Assembly: GCA_017991025.1 (NCBI GenBank)
Contig: JAGNMT010000222.1
Coordinates: 1-6,392, forward strand
Length of the DNA: 6,392 nucleotides
DNA from: Verrucomicrobiales bacterium
Lineage (GTDB): Bacteria > Verrucomicrobiota > Verrucomicrobiia > Verrucomicrobiales > DEV007
Direction: 5' to 3'
A program made the translations under genes and the position numbers. Shown here piece by piece: positions 1 through 4,918 of this stretch. The notes beneath the pieces are model-generated. The model was given only the letters and a program-made list of their open reading frames with translations. It was not told the DNA's origin and ran no database searches. Position 1 is the first letter of the stretch. Each line of letters opens with the position of its first letter.

Positions 1-440
1 TGAGGATTGAGGGCTTTGACCGGTGGCTCAGTTCTCTGTTTCTCACCGATGGATTTGAAAGCGGGGAGGTGCACTGGCAGATTAGCAATCTGGGGGAACT
101 GATCCTGGGGATTTCCAACGGAGGCCCAGCCAACACTTTCTCGCCCCCCGTCATTCTCCCCGGGGATCTCGGTCGGTGGATACATCTTGCGGCCACCATT
201 GACCGGAAGTTCGGCGTCGTGACGCACTATCGTGACGGTGAGATCGTGGTGCAGTCGACCTCTGCGGCCATCCCTCCGCTCGTAATCGGCAATGCGGAGA
301 TCGGCAACTGGCAGGCGCAGGGCAGCGGGAATCCGATCCGGAGCCTGAACGGGCGTATGGATGAATTTCTCATCCTCAGCCGCGTCCTCTCGCCGGAGGA
401 AGTGATGAAGATCTATCAGGCCGGGTTACCGAATGGTTAG
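1..440 (+). CDS. LamG/jellyroll-domain protein, C-terminal part (5' end outside window)
   Basis: The frame is open from the first full codon at position 3 to the TAG at 438-440, so this is the last 145 residues of a longer protein. The pattern is that of the C-terminal half of a LamG-like concanavalin A-type beta-sandwich: a 'GRWIHLAATID' strand, then 'THYRDGEIV', an 'IGNAEIGNW' turn, and 'LNGRMDEFLILSRVLS' followed by 'EEVMKIYQAG'. That closing helix is typical of jellyroll domains that end a protein. In PVC bacteria such domains often sit at the C-terminus of FecR-like anti-sigma or sensor proteins, or of secreted surface proteins. Nothing upstream is visible, so neither role can be chosen. 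The domain usually acts outside the cytoplasm in carbohydrate or protein binding. A GTG lies at 69, but coding clearly extends further upstream, so it is not the start. The next gene on the same strand begins 68 bases downstream and has no obvious functional tie. Confidence 0.8.
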   Translation, partial: RIEGFDRWLSSLFLTDGFESGEVHWQISNLGELILGISNGGPANTFSPPVILPGDLGRWIHLAATIDRKFGVVTHYRDGEIVVQSTSAAIPPLVIGNAEIGNWQAQGSGNPIRSLNGRMDEFLILSRVLSPEEVMKIYQAGLPNG

Positions 441-508
441 GAAGGATTAACTTTTTTCACTGCAGATTCGGGCGATAGTTGGTGAATCCCATTCGGGAAA
501 CCCAATTC

Positions 509-2311
509 ATGATCATTCTCGGAATCGAAGGCGGCGGCACAAGAACCTCGGCCCTTCTCGTGAACAGCGAGACGGACACCGTGCTCGCGAACCTCACGCT
601 CGGCCCGGGAAATCTCCATCTGCTCAGTAGCGAAGCCCTTGCCGAACGCCTGGGGGAAATCGGGAGCCAACTCCCCGTCGAACCGGATCGTATCGGCATT
701 GGATTTGCGGGAGTCCGCTCGGAAGGTGATCGGGAAAGACTCACTGCTGCCGTGGCTCGAGCCTGGCCCGGAGTCCCGGCGGTGGTGACCGACGATCTCG
801 TCCTCGCGCTCGAGGCAACGGAATGGCGCGAGGACTGCGTTGCTCAGGTCCTGCTTGTCAGCGGGACGGGATCCTGCTGCCTCGGGCGTCATCGAAACGG
901 CAATCTCGTAAAAGTGGGCGGGCGAGGCCATGTTATCGGGGATCGCGGCAGTTCCTGCGACATTGCCCTGCATGCCCTGCGGTCCATCGTCACCATTTCA
1001 GATATTCACGCCGACTGGCCGCCTCTGGGCGCGGATATCCTGACATTCCTGCAAATGAACGAGCCTGAGTCGCTCATTGAATGGTCGTCTGTCGCGAGCA
1101 AGACCGAACTGGCCAGCCTCGCGAGAGTCGTATTCGAGGCAGCGGCGACGCGACAGGATGAGATCGCCCTCGCGATCCTGAAACGGGCGGCGGAGCGCCT
1201 CAGTAAAGACACCGTGACCTGCGCAGCACGAATTACGAAGCGGGGAGAGCGGGTGCAGTTTGTGCTGAACGGCTCGGTTCTCCTGAAGAATCCTGTCTTT
1301 GCCGAAGGCGTCATGGCGAGGATACGCGAAGCCTGGCCGAATAGTGTGATCAGCCGGCTGGAGGGTCCAAGCGTGTGGGGTGCCATCGCCATGGCGCGGA
1401 AAAAGGACGGGGAGGTCTCGACTCTCACTTCAGTGCATCGGCCGCAAACGGTCAGCGGCCTCCACGAAGCAGTTCGCAGCTGGCGCCCCGTCTCGGCTTC
1501 TCCAACGGAGCTGCGCCATCCGAAGTCGACGCATTTTTCCGATCTCCCTATCAGTGAGGCGATCCGTCTGATGCTGGAAGAGGACGAAACGCTTCCGGGC
1601 AAGATTCTTGCCGAAAGCGAGCACATTGAGTGGACGGTCCGGGAAGTCGTGCGTGCTTTTGCCGCAGGTGGCCGACTCATCTATTGTGGCGCTGGAACGA
1701 GCGGGCGACTTGGAGTGCTCGATGCGAGCGAATGTCCTCCGACCTTCCGCACCCCGGCCAACCTGGTTCAAGGCATCATTGCCGGGGGTCGGACGGCTCT
1801 CTGGAGTGCTGTCGAGGGAGCGGAGGATGATCTTGAAGCCGGGAAGCGGGCCATTGAATCACGTCGCATTACGGAACACGATGTGGTCGTCGGGATTTCC
1901 GCCAGCGGACACGCCCCCTTCATCTGGGGCTGTCTCGGTGAGGCGAAAAGACGCGGCGCGACGACGGTTCTCGTCTGCTGCAATCCCGCCTACCGGGACC
2001 ATCCGCTCCTCGACGGGGCCATCCTGCCGGACACCGGGCCAGAGATCCTGACGGGTTCGACCCGGCTGAAATCAGGCACGGCCACCAAGCTGGTCCTCAA
2101 TCTCATCACGACCCTCGCGATGACGCATTCGGGCAAGGTCATGAGCAATCTGATGATCGACCTGAACCCCTCGAATGCAAAACTCCGCGACCGCGCGGTT
2201 CGCATTGTCAGGGACATCACCGGAGTCGACGAGACGATCGCTCTCGAGACACTGGAGAAAACGGGCTGGAACGTTCGCGCCTCGTGTGAGGCGCTGCGTG
2301 AGGACCGGTAG
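509..2311 (+). CDS. murQ: Bifunctional N-acetylmuramate/N-acetylglucosamine kinase - N-acetylmuramic acid 6-phosphate etherase (fusion)
   Basis: A 600-residue cytoplasmic protein with two enzyme domains. Residues 1-296 match the BadF/BadG and eukaryotic-type GlcNAc kinase family: phosphate loop GIEGGGTRT at 5-13, TDD with candidate catalytic Asp95, SGTGS at 118-122, GGRGHVIGDRGSS at 137-149, and NGS at 254-256. Residues 333-600 are MurQ: GAGTSGRLG at 394-402 (SIS sugar-phosphate site), DASECPPT with Glu408 and VEGAED with Glu439, matching E. coli MurQ Glu83 and Glu114. These are followed by TGSTRLKSGT at 515-524 and a small C-terminal helical region. Residues 297-332 form a linker. Predicted pathway: MurNAc to MurNAc-6-P, then to GlcNAc-6-P plus D-lactate. 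The Clostridium MurK kinase is of the same superfamily and supports MurNAc as substrate, but GlcNAc is also possible. I chose ATG 509 because the phosphate loop follows at once and GGGAA lies nine bases upstream. TTG 479 and GTG 482 are alternatives adding up to ten residues. The C-terminus is somewhat shorter than in E. coli MurQ. The symbol refers to the etherase half. Confidence 0.93.
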   Translation: MIILGIEGGGTRTSALLVNSETDTVLANLTLGPGNLHLLSSEALAERLGEIGSQLPVEPDRIGIGFAGVRSEGDRERLTAAVARAWPGVPAVVTDDLVLALEATEWREDCVAQVLLVSGTGSCCLGRHRNGNLVKVGGRGHVIGDRGSSCDIALHALRSIVTISDIHADWPPLGADILTFLQMNEPESLIEWSSVASKTELASLARVVFEAAATRQDEIALAILKRAAERLSKDTVTCAARITKRGERVQFVLNGSVLLKNPVFAEGVMARIREAWPNSVISRLEGPSVWGAIAMARKKDGEVSTLTSVHRPQTVSGLHEAVRSWRPVSASPTELRHPKSTHFSDLPISEAIRLMLEEDETLPGKILAESEHIEWTVREVVRAFAAGGRLIYCGAGTSGRLGVLDASECPPTFRTPANLVQGIIAGGRTALWSAVEGAEDDLEAGKRAIESRRITEHDVVVGISASGHAPFIWGCLGEAKRRGATTVLVCCNPAYRDHPLLDGAILPDTGPEILTGSTRLKSGTATKLVLNLITTLAMTHSGKVMSNLMIDLNPSNAKLRDRAVRIVRDITGVDETIALETLEKTGWNVRASCEALREDR

Positions 2312-2321
2312 ACGGAGAGAG

Positions 2322-2334
2322 AAGCGGAGCGCTT
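2322..2334. other. Small perfect hairpin after the murQ stop
   Basis: AAGCG (2322-2326) pairs with CGCTT (2330-2334) across a GAG loop, 10 bases after the kinase-MurQ stop codon. The stem is only five pairs, so alone it means little. It directly abuts the longer hairpin beginning at 2335, making three stem-loops in a row between the two convergent genes. Confidence 0.4.
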
Positions 2335-2373
2335 GCCCTACAGAGGATGAGAAAAAATGGATCCCTGTAGGGC
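2335..2373. terminator. Long hairpin between convergent genes, possible bidirectional terminator or palindromic repeat unit
   Basis: GCCCTACAG (2335-2343) is an exact reverse complement of CTGTAGGGC (2365-2373). The stem continues inward with GGAT (2345-2348) pairing ATCC (2361-2364) after one bulged A at 2344, leaving a 12-base A-rich loop. That gives 13 pairs in total. It lies 23 bases after the murQ stop and 27 bases from the hppA stop, where a shared terminator is expected. No clean T-run follows directly on either strand, so termination is inferred from position and stem strength. Confidence 0.55.
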
Positions 2374-2401
2374 GGCCGCACCGGCTGCCTCTTTCTCTCT
2401 C
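2371..2401 (+). terminator. GC-rich hairpin plus pyrimidine tract, probable terminator of the kinase-murQ transcript
   Basis: GGCGGCCG (2371-2378) pairs with CGGCTGCC (2382-2389) around a three-base CAC loop: eight pairs with one G-T wobble. It is followed by TCTTTCTCTCTC (2390-2401), a T-rich tract like that of an intrinsic terminator but interrupted by C. The first three bases, GGC, also belong to the preceding hairpin, so the two structures cannot form completely at once. The tract ends at the last base of the hppA stop codon on the other strand. Confidence 0.5.
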
Positions 2402-4578
2402 TAAATCATCGAAGCGATGACGAGCGCCACGACGCTCATGAGTTTCATCAGAATGTTGAGCGAGGGGCCCGATGTGTCCTTGAAAGGATCACCGACCGTA
2501 TCACCGACCACGGCCGCTTTATGAGCTTCGGAACCTTTGACAAGCATGACTCCGTTCATTTCGTAACCTTCTTCGATCATCTTCTTGGCATTGTCCCAGG
2601 CGCCGCCCGAATTAGACTGGAACAGGGCCATGAGCACGCCCGTAACCGTGACGCCGGCGAGCAGGCCGCCAAGCATTTCAGCACCACCAAGAAACCCGAC
2701 CGCAACCGGAGCAGCAACCGCGAGGACCCCTGGCTTGATCATTTCTCTGAGGGCTGCCTTGGTCGAAATCTCGACGCATTTGCCGAACTCGGCCTGGCCG
2801 TGGGCGTCTTCATAGTCCCGTCGATCCGCTTCATTCCAGTCCTCAAACTCTATGCCGTCGTTACGGCTCATCGCATCGAGACCGGCGCGAAGACCAGGGA
2901 TCTCGCGGAACTGACGACGCACTTCATCAATCATGGACATGGCCGCCCGACCTACCGCTTCCATCGAAAAGGCGGAGAAAAGGAAAGGCAACATGCCGCC
3001 GACGAAGAGTGAGGCGACCACCTTGGGATCGGTCAACTCAATGATCAGTTTGGCATTGTGTGTGTTTTCCCAGGTGGATTTGAAAGCCGCAAAAAGTGCC
3101 AGCGCTGTCAGTGCGGCAGAACCGATCGCGAACCCTTTTCCGATCGCCGCCGTGGTGTTACCAACCGCATCGAGTTTGTCCGTGCGCTTGCGAACTTCAG
3201 CGGGGAGCCCGCTCATTTCAGCAATGCCTCCCGCATTATCGGAGATCGGCCCGTAGGCATCGACCGCGAGCTGGATGCCTGTGTTGGCTAGCATCCCGAC
3301 CGCAGCGATCGCGATGCCGTAGAGGCCCGCAAACTGGTACGAGCCGAGGATTGCCGCCGCGAGAACGATGATCGGCAGGGCAGTTGAGACCATACCCGTT
3401 CCGAGACCGGCGATAATATTCGTGGCCGAACCGGTCATGGACTGCCGCACGATCGCAATGACCGGCTTTTTCCCTGTCCCGGTGTAGTATTCCGTGATGT
3501 AGCCGATCGCGATACCGGCAAGCAGTCCGATCGCGATGGCTCCGAAGAGTCCCAAAGACCGGTATTCGTGTCCGTCTATGGTCCACTTGGCAGGCATTAC
3601 CTGACCGATAATGATATAGGTCCCCACCAGCATGATAATGGCAGCGACAATCTCGCCGAAATTCAGCGCCCGCTGCGGATCACCGCCCTCCTTGACCCGG
3701 ACAAGGAACGTTCCAATGATAGAGGCAACGATCCCGAGTCCTGCCAGCAACATGGGCAAAAGCACGCCGCCCAGAGGGAGGTTGCTGAACTCAGGCATCG
3801 CGACAAAAACCGCTCCCAGCACCATGGTGCCGATGATTGAGCCGACATAAGATTCGAAAAGGTCCGCTCCCATACCCGCTACATCACCGACATTGTCACC
3901 GACATTGTCTGCGATCGTGGCGGGATTCAGCGGGTGATCTTCGGGGATGCCGGCTTCGACTTTGCCGACAAGATCTGCACCGACATCAGCCGCTTTAGTG
4001 TAGATCCCGCCCCCGACCCGGGCGAAAAGGGCAATGGAAGACGCGCCGAAAGAAAAGCCGGTGATGATCGTCATCACTTTCCCGATCGAAGCCGCATCGG
4101 TTCCGATGGTCTTGGAGAAAATAAGAAAAAGAACGCCGAGACCAAGAAGGCCGAGTCCGACGACCCCGAGTCCCATAACGGACCCGCCCGCAAAGGCGAT
4201 CTTGAGTCCTTCACCCAGGCTTGTGCGGGCCCCCTGTGTCGTCCGAATATTTGCCTTCGTCGCGACACTCATCCCAATGTAACCGGCAAAAGCGGAGCAG
4301 ACGGCACCCACAACAAATGAGACCGCGACATAAGGCGAGCTGTTCACCGGATCGACGATACCACCGAGAGTGAGGAGCGCGGCGACACAGGCGACAAAAA
4401 TCGCGAGCACCTTGTACTCCGCCCTGAGAAATGCCATCGCCCCGTCGGCGATGAACCCGCCGATCTGTTGCATCTTCTCCGTCCCGGGATCCTGCTTCGC
4501 GACCCAGGCCGAGCGCCAGAAAGTATAGGCCAGCGCAAGGACGCCGAAGAGAGGAATAATAACAAGAAGGGTATTCAT
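2401..4578 (-). CDS. hppA: Membrane-integral ion-translocating pyrophosphatase (HppA)
   Basis: A 725-residue inner-membrane pump that couples PPi hydrolysis to export of H+ and/or Na+. Diagnostic motifs are present: DVGADLVGKVE at 198-208, the NPATIADNVGDNVGD stretch at 218-232, DAYGPISDNAGG at 440-451, GNTTAAIGKG at 473-482, and GDTVGDPFKDTSGP at 692-705. About sixteen hydrophobic segments can be seen, consistent with the family. Ala477 and Gly480 are the residues of the K+-dependent class; K+-independent enzymes have Lys and Thr there. Glu242 in LFESY occupies the helix-6 position of the Thermotoga Na+ pump glutamate. Residues 564-600 form an acidic cytoplasmic loop longer than usual. The start ATG at 4576-4578 (read on the minus strand) gives the normal short N-terminus followed by the first membrane helix. 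The frame stays open upstream to 4839, but that extension is charged and unlike the family. No clear Shine-Dalgarno sequence precedes the start. The gene converges on murQ and diverges from the aas-like gene. Confidence 0.97.
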   Translation of the reverse strand: MNTLLVIIPLFGVLALAYTFWRSAWVAKQDPGTEKMQQIGGFIADGAMAFLRAEYKVLAIFVACVAALLTLGGIVDPVNSSPYVAVSFVVGAVCSAFAGYIGMSVATKANIRTTQGARTSLGEGLKIAFAGGSVMGLGVVGLGLLGLGVLFLIFSKTIGTDAASIGKVMTIITGFSFGASSIALFARVGGGIYTKAADVGADLVGKVEAGIPEDHPLNPATIADNVGDNVGDVAGMGADLFESYVGSIIGTMVLGAVFVAMPEFSNLPLGGVLLPMLLAGLGIVASIIGTFLVRVKEGGDPQRALNFGEIVAAIIMLVGTYIIIGQVMPAKWTIDGHEYRSLGLFGAIAIGLLAGIAIGYITEYYTGTGKKPVIAIVRQSMTGSATNIIAGLGTGMVSTALPIIVLAAAILGSYQFAGLYGIAIAAVGMLANTGIQLAVDAYGPISDNAGGIAEMSGLPAEVRKRTDKLDAVGNTTAAIGKGFAIGSAALTALALFAAFKSTWENTHNAKLIIELTDPKVVASLFVGGMLPFLFSAFSMEAVGRAAMSMIDEVRRQFREIPGLRAGLDAMSRNDGIEFEDWNEADRRDYEDAHGQAEFGKCVEISTKAALREMIKPGVLAVAAPVAVGFLGGAEMLGGLLAGVTVTGVLMALFQSNSGGAWDNAKKMIEEGYEMNGVMLVKGSEAHKAAVVGDTVGDPFKDTSGPSLNILMKLMSVVALVIASMI

Positions 4579-4608
4579 CGAGAAACAAAAGGGGAAAACT
4601 GAGGGATT

Positions 4609-4637
4609 GTTAGGAAGGTTAGCTCCTAGAGTGTCAA
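4609..4637 (-). promoter_or_regulatory. Candidate sigma-70-type promoter for hppA
   Basis: On the minus strand a perfect -35 hexamer TTGACA (4632-4637) is followed after 17 bases by CCTAAC (4609-4614), which matches only three of six positions of the -10 consensus. Transcription would begin near 4602, giving a leader of about 25 bases before the hppA ATG at 4578. The exact -35, ideal spacing and position support it. The poor -10 keeps confidence moderate. Confidence 0.4.
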
Positions 4638-4653
4638 ATCTGCCGTGCAATGC

Positions 4654-4692
4654 AAGACCGCGATTAGCAAAAATTGTATACAGCGCGGTTTT
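4654..4692. repeat. Inverted repeat upstream of the hppA promoter
   Basis: AAGACCGCG (4654-4662) pairs with CGCGGTTTT (4684-4692), nine pairs with one G-T wobble in RNA, around an AT-rich 21-base centre containing GTATAC. The six-base cores ACCGCG and CGCGGT are exact. It sits just upstream of the candidate hppA -35 hexamer, a suitable place for a regulator site. Chance occurrence cannot be excluded, and no regulator family is recognised. Confidence 0.3.
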
Positions 4693-4918
4693 AAGCCCCT
4701 TGTCCACGGGAAAGTGGCACGGAATGCCGTTAGCCCGGAGTCTTTCGCGCCGCTCATTCCGGCAAACACCCCGCTGTTTATATCGGAATTGAGGGTGCGA
4801 GTAGAAAAGGATCGAAGGCAGTTCATCAAGGGCCGCCAAGCGAAAACGCGACTTCTTTTGCGTGCGAAAGCTGCTAAATTAGTCGAAATCCCCTTAAAAG
4901 AGACCACATTTCGATCCT

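Larger units (their letters stand above)
4579..4918. other. Divergent intergenic region between hppA and the aas-like gene
   Basis: These 340 bases hold no gene I can support. They must carry the start signals of both divergent neighbours. I see a candidate hppA promoter at 4609-4637 and an inverted repeat at 4654-4692. For the aas-like gene, TAAATT at 4875-4880 could be a -10 element, but I found no well-spaced -35 partner. Open frames across this stretch (for example 4645-4944 on + and 4626-4907 on -) show no recognisable family or domain. No tRNA-like or riboswitch-like fold was recognised by eye. Confidence 0.6.

Noticed and set aside
474..479. GATAGT as a -10 element for the kinase-murQ gene
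   Set aside because: It matches four of six consensus positions, but no acceptable -35 hexamer lies at 16-18 bases upstream. A promoter in 441-508 remains possible but cannot be supported.
437..973. A 178-codon open frame antisense to the kinase domain
   Set aside because: It is the antisense shadow of a gene with strong family motifs, and its own translation resembles no family.
1006..1680. A 224-codon open frame antisense to the kinase-MurQ gene
   Set aside because: Long antisense frames are expected in GC-rich coding DNA. The translation is low-complexity Arg/Ser/Ala-rich and matches nothing recognisable.
4673..4681. ATTGTATAC as part of a second hppA promoter (TATACAAT on the minus strand)
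   Set aside because: The nearest -35-like hexamer, TGGACA, is about 20 or more bases away from any good -10 register, which is too far for a standard promoter.
4579..4839. Upstream extension of the hppA frame that would give an 812-residue protein
   Set aside because: The extra 87 residues are charged, have no family resemblance and precede the normal hppA N-terminus. The ATG at 4578 begins directly at the first membrane helix, as in known enzymes.
4626..4907. A 93-codon open frame on the - strand in the same region
   Set aside because: No recognisable motif. It overlaps the candidate hppA promoter and the frame shows no coding-like conservation pattern that I can see.
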